The notes beneath the pieces are model-generated. The model saw only the letters and a program-made list of their open reading frames with translations, searched no databases and was not told the DNA's origin. Below are positions 7,988-16,482 of a DNA stretch of 44,270 nt, one piece after another (the first letter of the stretch is position 1; each line of letters starts with the position of its first letter). Source of the stretch: a candidate division KSB1 bacterium (GTDB lineage: Bacteria; Zhuqueibacterota; Zhuqueibacteria; Oleimicrobiales; Geothermoviventaceae); contig JAPDPT010000025.1 of assembly GCA_034506315.1 (NCBI GenBank), positions 1 through 44,270 on the forward strand, given 5' to 3'. The position numbers and the translations under genes were made by a program.

Positions 7988-8767
7988 CTACGATGTCCGC
8001 CATTCAGAAGCCTGGAGCGTCTCCTCCTGGGGTACTTCGTTCCGAAGCCAGACCCAGCTCAGGACCAGAAGGGCAAGGTAACCCGCCATCGTGGCCCACT
8101 CCATCCTGGGAAAGCGCAACCCGGACACGAAAAACGCAGCGTACACGCAGATCGGCAGCACGGCGAAAGCAACTGCGTACCCGAAGGGATCGCGAGGCCC
8201 TCGCAATAGGCCCGAGAACTCGGCTAGCAAGAGCAAACCTGTACCCACAACGGCCAAGGCCAGGATGGCCAGAAGGCAGGGGCCCACGAGGAGGAGTGCT
8301 GCGCCCCCGAGGGCCACCCAGAGCAGCCGTCCCAAGCGGCGGAACAGCTTCCGATCGACCGTGATCGGGTTACCGGTACCGAAGTTCCAGCGCGTGGTAT
8401 GCAGGGAGCCGTCGAAGCTCCGGACGATAACCCGGCCAGGACGGATCACCACCGTACCGGGTCTGATGATGTCGGCCCTCATCGCCTCGTCCGGGTCGAA
8501 CACCAGCCGCCAGCCACGGCTCAGCTCGAGAGCTTGCAGCGGGGGGTAGTCGTCGACGATCTCAAAGTTTTGCCCCCGAACGCGGAGGGTAGGCCAGGAG
8601 TTTTCGAGCTCGCGAAGCAGCGCCGCGACATCCGGGAAAACGGTGCGCCCCAGGCGATAGGTGATGCCCCCCGCCAGGACTAAAGCCAAAGCGATGAGGG
8701 TCAGGAACTTCCTGTGGGACAGGCGCTCAGAGAAGCGGTAAAGCGAGGATCGCACCGTACTCTGCAC
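7988..8767 (-). CDS. polytopic membrane protein, DUF1189-like
   Basis: About 259 residues from a GTG preceded by AGGGAG; the frame stays open to 8965 but the extra N-terminus looks non-coding. One hydrophobic segment near the N-terminus (KFLTLIALALVLAGGITYRL) is followed by an extracytoplasmic region of about 130 residues, then four hydrophobic segments toward the C-terminus (LLWVALGGAALLLVGPCLLA; ILALAVVGTGLLLLAEF; YAVAFAVLPICVYAAFFVSG; MAGYLALLVLSWVWL). This layout resembles DUF1189 proteins of unknown function; the assignment is by architecture and weak motif memory. It is co-oriented between buk and ptb, ten bases from ptb, and may be a sensor or transporter linked to acid metabolism. Confidence 0.7.
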   Translation of the reverse strand: MQSTVRSSLYRFSERLSHRKFLTLIALALVLAGGITYRLGRTVFPDVAALLRELENSWPTLRVRGQNFEIVDDYPPLQALELSRGWRLVFDPDEAMRADIIRPGTVVIRPGRVIVRSFDGSLHTTRWNFGTGNPITVDRKLFRRLGRLLWVALGGAALLLVGPCLLAILALAVVGTGLLLLAEFSGLLRGPRDPFGYAVAFAVLPICVYAAFFVSGLRFPRMEWATMAGYLALLVLSWVWLRNEVPQEETLQASEWRTS

Positions 8768-8983
8768 AGTGGGAGCTCCCTGTCCGAAGCTCTTGCGGTC
8801 TACCAAAGGTAAGCAAAACAATCCCGGAAAACAACGCCGCGTGTTCTTCTTCAAGAGCCGCTCCTGTGCTACGACCGATGGGACGAATGGTTGCGCACCC
8901 GACCTCGAGCCGGCCCATTTTTGCCCTACCGTCGCCTTCCGGTCCAGGTGCCCGCTACCGCGCACGCGGCGCCCCGGCGCGCC

Positions 8984-10045
8984 TTAGTATGACAGGGCCT
9001 GCTCTTCGCCCCTCAGTACACGGAGGGCCCCTTCGGCCATCGCTTCCATCTCAAATTCACCTGGGTAGCGAAGGACGCGCGCGATGAAGCTGACGCGCTC
9101 GGCGATCCAGGTGCACAGCATGTCCGAGGAAGCCAGTCCCCCGGTCAGGACGATGGCGTCCACTTGGCCCTTGAGCACGGTGGCCATGGCTCCGATCTCC
9201 TTGGCGATCTGGTAGGCCATGGCTTCGTACACCTCCCGGGCCCTGAGGTCGCCATCCTGCAGGATGCGGCGTTCCACCTCCACCGCATTGTTGGTGCCGA
9301 GGTAGGCAACCAGTCCGCCCTTGCCCATTACGAAGCGGCGCATTTCGTCCTCGCGAAACTCGCCGGAATAGCACAATGTGATGAACGGCTGAAGAGGAAG
9401 CCCGCCCGTCCTTTCGGGAGAGAAGGGGCCATCGCTGCTGGCATCGTTCACGTCGATGATGCGGCCGCCCCTGACCGGGGCCACGGAAATGCCCCCGCCC
9501 AGGTGCGCCACAACGAAATGGGCCAGCTCGTAGCGAAGCCCAAGCTGTTGCGCAGCTCGGCGCGCGACCGCGTGGATGCTGAGGGAATGGGACAGCGCCC
9601 GGCGCTCGATGCGAGGATGCCCGGAGTAGCGCGCCAGCGGCTCAAATTCGTCGACGGACACCGGGTCGACCACGTAGGCCGGACAGCCCGCCTCATCCGC
9701 AATGGCCTTGGCCAGAGCACAACCGAGGTTGGAGACATGCTCGCCCTGGAGGCCTTTGCGTGCGTCCTCGATCATCGCCTCGTTGACCAAGTATGTGCCG
9801 CCGGGCAGCGGCTTCAGCAGCCCGCCGCGCCCCACCACCGCGTCCAGACTGGCCAGATCGATGCCGTTCTGAGCCAAGAATCCAAGCACCACGGCTTTCC
9901 GCAACTCGAACTGTCCCCACAACGAGCCTGCCTTCTCCAGCTCCTCCGCGTCGTGCGCCAAGCGCTCGGTATGGACACAGACCTCATCCTCAAAGAGCGC
10001 CACGCGCGTGGAAGTCGATCCCGGGTTAATGACCAGAATTCTCAA
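8984..10045 (-). CDS. buk: butyrate kinase
   Basis: Phosphorylates butyrate, or makes ATP from butyryl-phosphate; ASKHA fold. Recognisable segments are the N-terminal phosphate loop NPGSTSTRVALFE, VVGRGGLLKPLPGGTY, the HLGGGISVAPVRGG region, the substrate-region ERTGGLPLQPF, and the C-terminal VLTGGLA. About 353 residues, normal for Buk. Two starts compete: GTG at 10054 and TTG at 10045. I prefer TTG because GAGGTGG lies six bases upstream and it gives the canonical MRILVINPGST start. A good sigma70-type promoter lies about 75 bases upstream. It heads the buk-DUF1189-ptb-hypABFCD run, with a 216-base gap before the second gene. Confidence 0.92.
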   Translation of the reverse strand: MRILVINPGSTSTRVALFEDEVCVHTERLAHDAEELEKAGSLWGQFELRKAVVLGFLAQNGIDLASLDAVVGRGGLLKPLPGGTYLVNEAMIEDARKGLQGEHVSNLGCALAKAIADEAGCPAYVVDPVSVDEFEPLARYSGHPRIERRALSHSLSIHAVARRAAQQLGLRYELAHFVVAHLGGGISVAPVRGGRIIDVNDASSDGPFSPERTGGLPLQPFITLCYSGEFREDEMRRFVMGKGGLVAYLGTNNAVEVERRILQDGDLRAREVYEAMAYQIAKEIGAMATVLKGQVDAIVLTGGLASSDMLCTWIAERVSFIARVLRYPGEFEMEAMAEGALRVLRGEEQALSY

Positions 10046-10119
10046 GGCTGCCACCTCGGTTCGTTCTTCGTTGGCCGCGATTCTCAGGACACGCTTCTTA
10101 CCCCTGGAGATCTCGTTTC

Positions 10120-10148
10120 AAGATACCCTTCCCACCGAAGCCAGTCAA
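10120..10148 (-). promoter_or_regulatory. sigma70-type promoter for buk operon
   Basis: Read on the minus strand: TTGACT (10148-10143), a 17-base spacer, TATCTT (10125-10120). The -35 matches the consensus in five of six positions, the -10 in four, and spacing is optimal. Predicted transcription start is near 10113, giving a leader of about 68 bases before buk. Confidence 0.6.
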
Positions 10149-10543
10149 GCCTCGTTGCGCTTTCTGTCGGGGACGAGTCTGAAGACCGGCCCGAGCGCCA
10201 CCGAGTCTCTGAGCGGAACGGCCTGCGTGCAAGTCCCCGCGCGGGGTCCCCTGGATGGAGCGGAGGTCTGCAAAAGCGAACTTGGCGACGAAGGTGCGCT
10301 GGGGAACTCAAAGCGCTTCCCGCAGCGGCAAGGAAAGACGGGGAGGCTTGCTGGGCACGCTACTGCTCACCCGCAGGACACCCAGGCCACTCGACGCTCC
10401 CGCTTGGCCACCGCAGGGGTTAAATCCGGTAAGGAGCAACGCTGGCATCCGGGCCGGGCACGGAGGACCGCATCAGAACGCGCCATTCCCGCAGGGCGCA
10501 CCAACTGCCAGCGGTGGAACAGACCACCTTTCCCCCCAAGCCC
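10149..10543. other. intergenic stretch between divergent buk and alginate-lyase promoters, no gene recognised
   Basis: About 395 bases between the two promoters. Both strands were read for tRNA arms, RNase P, tmRNA, SRP and common riboswitch cores and nothing convincing was found. Frames that stay open here are Arg/Pro/Ser-rich, have no ribosome-binding site and are not considered genes. The stretch may hold binding sites for divergent regulation, but no clear operator palindrome stands out. Confidence 0.5.
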
Positions 10544-10572
10544 TTGACAATCCGCCGCGCTTTGGTTATTCT
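10544..10572 (+). promoter_or_regulatory. sigma70-type promoter for the alginate-lyase gene
   Basis: TTGACA (10544-10549, a perfect -35), a 17-base spacer, then TATTCT (10567-10572). Predicted start of transcription is around 10579, leaving a leader of about 40 bases that carries the GAGGAGG ribosome-binding site. Confidence 0.65.
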
Positions 10573-10617
10573 CCAGCCGTACGTTCCGGGACGTGTCGCC
10601 CTCGAGGAGGAAAACGC

Positions 10618-11832
10618 ATGCGTATGGTTCTCGCCTCCGCCGTTCTGGTCCTCGGTGCGTCGGCTTCGATCCGCGCGGGAGAAGGCAGACCCTTCGTGCT
10701 CCTCCGGCCCGAAGAGCTCGCGCAGGTACGACTTGTTGTCGGCGAACATCCGGACCTGGTGGGGCTCCGCAATGCCCTACGGGCGTACGCCGACAGCGCC
10801 TTGCGACTTGGCCCGTGGAGCGTCACCTTCCTTCCCTCCAGAGCGGCCAGCGGCGACCCCCACGACTACTACAGCGAGGCCCCCTATTGGTGGCCGGATC
10901 CTCGCAATCCGGCCGGCCCGTACGTTCGTCGAGACGGGCGCGTCAATCCCCATCACTTCTCGGCGCACCGAACAGCCCTGGGCGAGCTCGCCAACACGGC
11001 CCTGACCCTGGCCACCGCCTGGTACGTGCTCGGCGACACGGCTTGCGCGCGACGAGCAGCGGAGCTCGTGCGCATCTGGTTCGTGGATCCAGCGACGCGG
11101 ATGAACCCTCACTTACGCTACGCTCAGGCCATCCCGGGGCTCACCGACGGACGCCCCAGCGGCATCATCGACGGTAGGAGGTTCATCTGGCTCGTCCAGG
11201 CCCTCGCCATGCTCGAGAGCTGGTCGGGGTGGCCCGCCGACCAAAAGGAGTCCCTCCGAATCTGGTTCCACCGCTACTTTGAATGGTTAACCTCCAGCGA
11301 GGCGGGGAAACGAGAGAGCCGGTCGCTCAACAACCACGCCACCTGGTACACGGCTCAATGGATGGCGATCGCCAGCTATTTGGGCGATTCGGCGGCCGTA
11401 GCCCACGCCTGCGAACACTTCCGCAGCCACCTGGTGCCCACGCAGATCCAGTCCAATGGGAGCTGCCCCCAGGAGGAAGCGCGCACGCGTTCCCTCAGCT
11501 ACTCGGCCATGAACCTCGATGGGTTCACTGTCATCTGCCGCTTGGCCCGAAACTGGGGTAGCGACCTCTACAGCTTCGAGCTGCCCAATGGAGCCAGCGT
11601 ACGGCGCGCGATCGACTACCTCCTGCCGTACCTTGTGCGCCCGGCAACCTGGACCAAAGAGCAGATTACACCCTTTGTCCCCACCCGCAGGATCTTTCTG
11701 GCCCTTGCCGGCCTCGATCTTCGGAGGCCTGATCTACTGGACCTATACCTGGCTCTGCCCTCCGAGGGCGACGCAATTCACGCGCTCCTCGAGCTCGCAG
11801 TGCAGGCGAGGCGGCTAGCTGGGGAGCCGTAA
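10618..11832 (+). CDS. secreted alginate-lyase-family protein (Alginate_lyase domain, PL5-like)
   Basis: A 404-residue protein from ATG seven bases after GAGGAGG. Residues 1-20 (MRMVLASAVLVLGASASIRA) are a signal peptide, so it acts in the periplasm or outside. The mature protein has the alpha-barrel lyase pattern: DYYSEAPYWWPDPRNPAGPYVRRDGRVNP in pieces around residues 80-110, the RMNPHLRYAQAIPG segment near 160, and the RSLNNHATWY motif, whose Asn-His pair matches the catalytic region of this family. It eliminates uronic-acid-containing polymers in known members; the actual substrate here is unknown. It is a single-gene unit with its own strong promoter, opposite the glycan locus further right, and no transporter next to it. 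Confidence 0.85.
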   Translation: MRMVLASAVLVLGASASIRAGEGRPFVLLRPEELAQVRLVVGEHPDLVGLRNALRAYADSALRLGPWSVTFLPSRAASGDPHDYYSEAPYWWPDPRNPAGPYVRRDGRVNPHHFSAHRTALGELANTALTLATAWYVLGDTACARRAAELVRIWFVDPATRMNPHLRYAQAIPGLTDGRPSGIIDGRRFIWLVQALAMLESWSGWPADQKESLRIWFHRYFEWLTSSEAGKRESRSLNNHATWYTAQWMAIASYLGDSAAVAHACEHFRSHLVPTQIQSNGSCPQEEARTRSLSYSAMNLDGFTVICRLARNWGSDLYSFELPNGASVRRAIDYLLPYLVRPATWTKEQITPFVPTRRIFLALAGLDLRRPDLLDLYLALPSEGDAIHALLELAVQARRLAGEP

Positions 11833-11971
11833 GTCCGTCCCTGTCCCTCGCGACAAAGACCTCTACCCGAGTCGGCGATAGACGCGAGGCCGACGGCCTT
11901 CCACGCAAAGGCGAACGACTCCCCTCTTGGATTGGTGATGAGGTGGGGGTGAAAGAAATGGATGGGCCGCC

Positions 11972-14900
11972 CTACGCTTCCCGTGGCCGTTTCGCAGTGT
12001 CCAGAAGCGTCCTCACCTTCTGGAGCAGGACTACGGGGCTGAAGGGCTTCTGGAGAAAATCGCTGCGGGGATCGCCAGCGACCCTCTCCACAATGGCGCT
12101 GTCCGTGTAGCCCGAGGTGTAAAGGACACAGACCTCGGGGAGCACTGCGCGAATCTGTTCCGCCAGGACCGCGCCGTTCATTCCCGGCATGACCACGTCG
12201 GTCAGAACGAGATCGACCGTCGATCCGGCCTGGGCAAGCAGCTGGAGGGCCTCCTGGGGCGTGGCGGCGACCAGCACCCTGTAGCCCTTGCGTTGCAGCG
12301 TCCGCTGGGCCATTTGCCGCACGTCCGGCTGGTCCTCCACAAGAAGGATCGTTTCGCTGCCGGTGAGCCTCTGGACGTCTGGTTCGGGCGGGCGCTCCAC
12401 GGGCCGTCCGGGGCGGGAAAGCCTCGGGAAGTAGATCTTGAAGGTGGTACCCTGCCCCAACTCGCTGTAGACCCAGATGTAACCCCCGCTCTGCTTCACG
12501 ATCCCGTACACCGTGGAAAGCCCGAGTCCTGTACCCTTGCCCGCCTCCTTAGTCGTGAAGAAGGGCTCGAAGATTCGCGCTTTGGTCGGCTCGTCCATCC
12601 CGACACCGGTGTCGGAGATGGTCAGCAGGACGTAGCTGCCCGCCTTCACTTCCGGGTGTAAGCGGACGTATTCGTCATCGAGCTCCACGTTCTGGGTTTC
12701 GAGGGTGAGGACGCCTCCGGTGGGCATAGCGTCCCGTGCGTTCACCACAAGGTTCATCACGACCTGCTGGATCTGGGAGGGGTCCAGTTCCACGGGCCCG
12801 AGGTCCGGGGCCAGGCGCATTTCCAAACGGATATCCTCGCCGATCAGGCGCGCCACCATGCCGCGCATTTCCTGCAGCACGTCGTTCAGGTTGAGGGGCT
12901 GGGGTCGGAGAATCTGTTTGCGGCTGAACGCCAGAAGCTGACGGGTGAGGTCAGCCGCGCGGTCCGCAGCATTGCGAATCTCCAGAAGGTCTTTCCGCAG
13001 GGTGGAATCCGGCGGTACGTCCTGAAGGGCCAGATCGGCATATCCCCGAATGGCCGTCAGGATATTGTTGAAGTCGTGCGCCACCCCCCCAGCCAGTCGG
13101 CCAATGGCCTCCATTTTCTGAGACTGGAACAGCTGCTCCTGCAGGAGCTTCTTCTCGGTAATATCGATCGCTGTGCCGAGTCCCGCGGGCTCATCGTGGT
13201 AGAGGATGCGCCGCGCCGAGAAATCCACCCAGCGTACCTGGCCGTCCTTGCGCAAGAGCTTGATCTCGTACCGATCGGGCACAGGCTCTCCCCGCAGTCG
13301 GGCTTTACCGCGTTCGCGTACCTCGTCGCGCTGGTCCGGGTGCACAACCTCCCAGAATTTCATCGCCAGCAACTCATCGCGGGTGTAGCCTGTGAGTTCC
13401 TCCATCGCCCGGTTCACGTAGAGGAACCGCTCGCCCCGGTACAGAACAATCGCCGAAGATGTGGTCTCCGTCAGGTTGCGGAAGAGCTCCTCGCTCTCCC
13501 GAAGTGCCTGTTCCGCCAGCACCCGATCGGTGACATCCGCCAGGAAGTTGAGCACCGCGGGTCGGCCCTCCCACTCAATTGGCACGGCGTTAATGCGGAA
13601 CCACCGTACCTCTCCACGACGAGCGACGAGCCGGAACTCAAGGTTGCCAGAGACCTCTTCGCCGCGCAGGCGACGCTCGTAGAGCCCCTTAAGGAGGGCC
13701 CGGTCTTGGGGGTGCACAAAATCCCAGATCGGCTTTCCCAGCACCTCCCGCGGAAGATAGCCGTAGCGAGCCAGCGGCTTAGAATTCACGAACCGGACGA
13801 CCTCATCCTGGACGACCGCAATGAGCTCACCCGCATTCTCGATGAGGGCTCGGTATCTCTCCTCCGATTCCCGCAGTGCCTGCGTGGCTTTAACGCGCTC
13901 GGTGATATCGATCTGGATCCCCCAGATGGAGGTGAGGAAACCCCCGTCGGGGAGACCAACGTACGAGTTCGCAAAATAGCGGATTTGCCCGCGGCTGTCG
14001 ACTTCGGAATTCTCCACGTAGGCCCAGCGGAAGCCGTTCTCGACAAACGTCGAGAGGCGCTGAATGGAATCCTCCCGCCTGTGGACGAGGCTTGCGACCG
14101 GTTTCCCGACCATCTCCGCGGGGCTCTGGTAGCCGTACATCTCCGCCAGGGTCTGGTTTACCTCGGCGAAGAAACCGGTGTCCAGGATGCGCGCAGCGAT
14201 TTCCTCCGGCGGCAGACCCGTGGGGATGGGCTCCGGAAACTCCACCCGCCAGATTCCGACCAGGCTGGCCCGTACGAAGGTTTCGTACGCAACGCTCAGA
14301 TCGTGGATCCTTTTCTGAATAAGCTTTTGCTCCGTGAGATCCCACACCGAGGCCAGTACGAGGGGTTCGCCCGACAGCAAGAAGCGGTTGAGGCGCACCT
14401 CGGCGGGGAACAGGGATCCGTCGCCGCGCGCCAGAGTCCACTCAAATACCTGCGGCCGGCCCGCAAGAGCCGCTTCCACCCTCTCTCTGGCCACTGTCTC
14501 TGACCCTGAGCCATCAGGCTGACGCGGCGGTAAGAGCTCGGATAGGTTTTTCCCGATCAGATCCTTGCGCCGGGTCCGCATCAATTCCGCTGCCGACTGG
14601 TTGCAGTCCAGTACCCGATCTCCCCGCAGGATGAGCAAAGCGGCGCCCGAGCTCTCAAACAATGTGCGATACTTTTCCTCGTTGTCCCGCAGGATGTCCG
14701 TAGCCCGGCGGAGGGAGGCGAACATCGGATAGGCCCAGGCTAATCCTACGACCATCAGGAGGGAGATAACGAGGCCGATCCACTCCCCGGCGGAGATCGT
14801 GCGGGAAGGCACGTATGCCAACCCCCTCACCGCCTCGTGCAAGACCAAGCCGCGCCGAACCGCCATGAGGAAAATGGCCACCGCAAGGAGGGTCCAGCCA

Positions 14901-15025
14901 AACCTTTTCCCGGTAACGCGGATGAGGCGCAGGGCAAAGTAGGCGGCGGCAAGTTGCAGCAGGAGGCTAATTGTGACTACAGCGACGTCCAGCTTCGTCC
15001 TCTCGGCGCTTGATCCTACTGGCAT
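11972..15025 (-). CDS. membrane-bound hybrid histidine kinase with four PAS domains and a receiver
   Basis: A 1017-residue sensor. Three N-terminal hydrophobic segments (about 14-36, 43-62 and 83-105) anchor it. Four PAS domains follow (roughly 115-230, 250-370, 375-500, 505-625), each opening with sequences such as EEKYRTLFESSG, EERYRALIENAG and EELFRNLTETTS. The kinase core has the H-box GGVAHDFNNIL, the N-box NLVVNARDAM, and ATP-lid motifs DTGVGMDE and GKGTGLGLSTVYG. The C-terminal receiver has VEDQPD, the phosphorylatable Asp in LVLTDVVMPGMNG, and the KPF lysine. No HPt protein or DNA-binding regulator is adjacent, so its output partner is elsewhere. The gene is convergent with the alginate-lyase gene and 138 bases downstream of the barrel gene at 15164. 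Confidence 0.93.
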   Translation of the reverse strand: MPVGSSAERTKLDVAVVTISLLLQLAAAYFALRLIRVTGKRFGWTLLAVAIFLMAVRRGLVLHEAVRGLAYVPSRTISAGEWIGLVISLLMVVGLAWAYPMFASLRRATDILRDNEEKYRTLFESSGAALLILRGDRVLDCNQSAAELMRTRRKDLIGKNLSELLPPRQPDGSGSETVARERVEAALAGRPQVFEWTLARGDGSLFPAEVRLNRFLLSGEPLVLASVWDLTEQKLIQKRIHDLSVAYETFVRASLVGIWRVEFPEPIPTGLPPEEIAARILDTGFFAEVNQTLAEMYGYQSPAEMVGKPVASLVHRREDSIQRLSTFVENGFRWAYVENSEVDSRGQIRYFANSYVGLPDGGFLTSIWGIQIDITERVKATQALRESEERYRALIENAGELIAVVQDEVVRFVNSKPLARYGYLPREVLGKPIWDFVHPQDRALLKGLYERRLRGEEVSGNLEFRLVARRGEVRWFRINAVPIEWEGRPAVLNFLADVTDRVLAEQALRESEELFRNLTETTSSAIVLYRGERFLYVNRAMEELTGYTRDELLAMKFWEVVHPDQRDEVRERGKARLRGEPVPDRYEIKLLRKDGQVRWVDFSARRILYHDEPAGLGTAIDITEKKLLQEQLFQSQKMEAIGRLAGGVAHDFNNILTAIRGYADLALQDVPPDSTLRKDLLEIRNAADRAADLTRQLLAFSRKQILRPQPLNLNDVLQEMRGMVARLIGEDIRLEMRLAPDLGPVELDPSQIQQVVMNLVVNARDAMPTGGVLTLETQNVELDDEYVRLHPEVKAGSYVLLTISDTGVGMDEPTKARIFEPFFTTKEAGKGTGLGLSTVYGIVKQSGGYIWVYSELGQGTTFKIYFPRLSRPGRPVERPPEPDVQRLTGSETILLVEDQPDVRQMAQRTLQRKGYRVLVAATPQEALQLLAQAGSTVDLVLTDVVMPGMNGAVLAEQIRAVLPEVCVLYTSGYTDSAIVERVAGDPRSDFLQKPFSPVVLLQKVRTLLDTAKRPREA

Positions 15026-15080
15026 TATCGCCGTCCTGGCGGAAAAATCAAACCGGAAACGAAAGCGGGGAAAGAGGGAT

Positions 15081-15100
15081 CCGTGAAATTTTTTTCACGG
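15081..15100. repeat. perfect inverted repeat upstream of the hybrid kinase
   Basis: Eight-base arms CCGTGAAA and TTTCACGG around four T bases. It lies 56 bases upstream of the kinase start and 64 bases past the end of the barrel gene, both on the minus strand. It could be an operator for the kinase gene or a weak terminator of the exporter operon. The missing U-run after the stem on the minus strand makes the operator reading slightly better. Confidence 0.4.
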
Positions 15101-15163
15101 TTGCGAGCGGAGAAGCTGTCCTCGAGCGCGTCTGACCCGGCTTCGGGGATCCGTTTGGTCTTT

Positions 15164-16438
15164 TCAGAAGGAGGCCTTCACCTCCAGAAACAGCCGGTCC
15201 TGGTCCCGCATGCGGCCGAAGGGGGTGTCGCTTGGCCCGCCGAAAAACACGCCGCCAATGGTCAGACTGAGGGCATCCACTGGCTGGTGGCTGACAAAGG
15301 CGAGAACGAACCGATCTCCCGTGGGGCGATTCCAGACGAAAATCGTCTGGCTGTCCCAGTAGTCCGCCGGCTTCCAGCGGAATCGGCCGGACAGCGCGTA
15401 GGTATTGCGGGGCGGCGCTCCCTCCAGCCCCAGAGTTTCTCGCTGCGCCCTCTCCCAGCTCTCAACGTACCGAAACCTGCGGTCCAGCGAGAGCTGCAGG
15501 GTCAGCCCAAGTTGTTCCGACGGTGTGTAGTCCAATCCCGTGACAACGGTGGCATGGGGATTGGGGAGCAGCACGTCCCGGCCATCCCGGTCCTCGGTGC
15601 GAAAGTAGGCTCCCTCCGCTCGGATTCCCCACTGGCCAAAGACCTTCTGCAGGTCGCCGCCGATGACGTTGAGGGAAGGGAAGAAAGGCGCCAACTCGAT
15701 CCGTGACTGAGATGCGGAGAACCAGAAAGCCTTCCTGTAGGAAGGGCTGTGGTCATGGCCGCGGTAGTAGCTCAGAGATAGGTCGGCCCCAGCCACTCTG
15801 CCCATTAGCCTCACCGCCAACTCGGCCTGCGATAGCCTTGCGGGCGGTAGCTGAGGCGATTTCCACACCACAGTCGGTCCGTTTGGGATCTGTAGCTCTC
15901 GCTCTTCGAGGCCGGGGATCCGGTGCGGAAGGAAGACCGGCACGGTAACGAGTTCCAGCGTCGTCGGTCCGAGGTAGAGGTCCAACCGCGCTGCCGTGAC
16001 CGGAAGGCGGTAGTCCTCGATCTCCGCGGACATGTTGGCATAGTCCCACGGATTGATGTTGTCCGTCGGGTTGATCCACTCTGCCTTACCCCAGAAGATG
16101 AATTGCTTGCCCAGCCGCACGTCGGCGTACGGCGAATAGAGGTCCACGTAAAGCTCAACCGGGTAGACCTCTACAGAGGCTCCTCGATGGCGGAAGAATT
16201 GCCCGCGCCCTTCCGTTTCATTGACATCGAAGTCCAGGGAGCCGAAAAGAGCCGCCTTCTGCGCAAAGGACTGCTGGGCTGTGAGCTGAAGGCGCGTCCC
16301 AGTGCGCGCCATCTCGCTTGTGCCTTCGAATCGATTGTGGTGGTAGAACTTCACGTAACCGCCAAGTCTGGACTGGGCCTGTGCCGCCACGCAAAGGCCC
16401 CCCACAAGGATCCCACAGACGATCGTGCTCCGAGGCAT
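15164..16438 (-). CDS. outer-membrane beta-barrel protein (DUF1302-like)
   Basis: About 424 residues from an ATG seven bases after AGGAG; a frame open to 16486 adds 16 residues before a normal signal peptide and is less likely. The signal peptide is MPRSTIVCGILVGGLCVAAQA. The rest alternates polar and aromatic residues in short strands (LGGYVKFYHHNRFEG; VELYVDLYSPYADVRLGKQF) and ends in a terminal phenylalanine (LFLEVKASF), as outer-membrane barrels do. It resembles the DUF1302-type barrels found beside RND exporters; the family call is moderate. As last gene of tetR-RND-LolA-barrel it would be the outer-membrane exit or acceptor. Confidence 0.8.
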   Translation of the reverse strand: MPRSTIVCGILVGGLCVAAQAQSRLGGYVKFYHHNRFEGTSEMARTGTRLQLTAQQSFAQKAALFGSLDFDVNETEGRGQFFRHRGASVEVYPVELYVDLYSPYADVRLGKQFIFWGKAEWINPTDNINPWDYANMSAEIEDYRLPVTAARLDLYLGPTTLELVTVPVFLPHRIPGLEERELQIPNGPTVVWKSPQLPPARLSQAELAVRLMGRVAGADLSLSYYRGHDHSPSYRKAFWFSASQSRIELAPFFPSLNVIGGDLQKVFGQWGIRAEGAYFRTEDRDGRDVLLPNPHATVVTGLDYTPSEQLGLTLQLSLDRRFRYVESWERAQRETLGLEGAPPRNTYALSGRFRWKPADYWDSQTIFVWNRPTGDRFVLAFVSHQPVDALSLTIGGVFFGGPSDTPFGRMRDQDRLFLEVKASF

Positions 16439-16482
16439 TCCCAATCTCCTGTAGGGGACAAGAAGCCGGGATCGTAAGCAGC

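Noticed and set aside
7045..8364. A 439-codon frame on the plus strand over ptb and the membrane protein gene
   Set aside because: It covers two well-supported minus-strand genes and has shadow-frame composition.
8768..8965. N-terminal extension of the DUF1189-like protein
   Set aside because: The added 66 residues look random, and a GTG with AGGGAG at 8767 starts just before the first membrane segment.
10255..10617. N-terminal extension of the alginate-lyase frame back to 10255
   Set aside because: It would run through the promoter, and a good ribosome-binding site and signal peptide begin at 10618.
13076..14503. A 475-codon open frame opposite the hybrid kinase
   Set aside because: It mirrors the PAS and kinase coding frame, has no ribosome-binding site and shows no recognisable motif.
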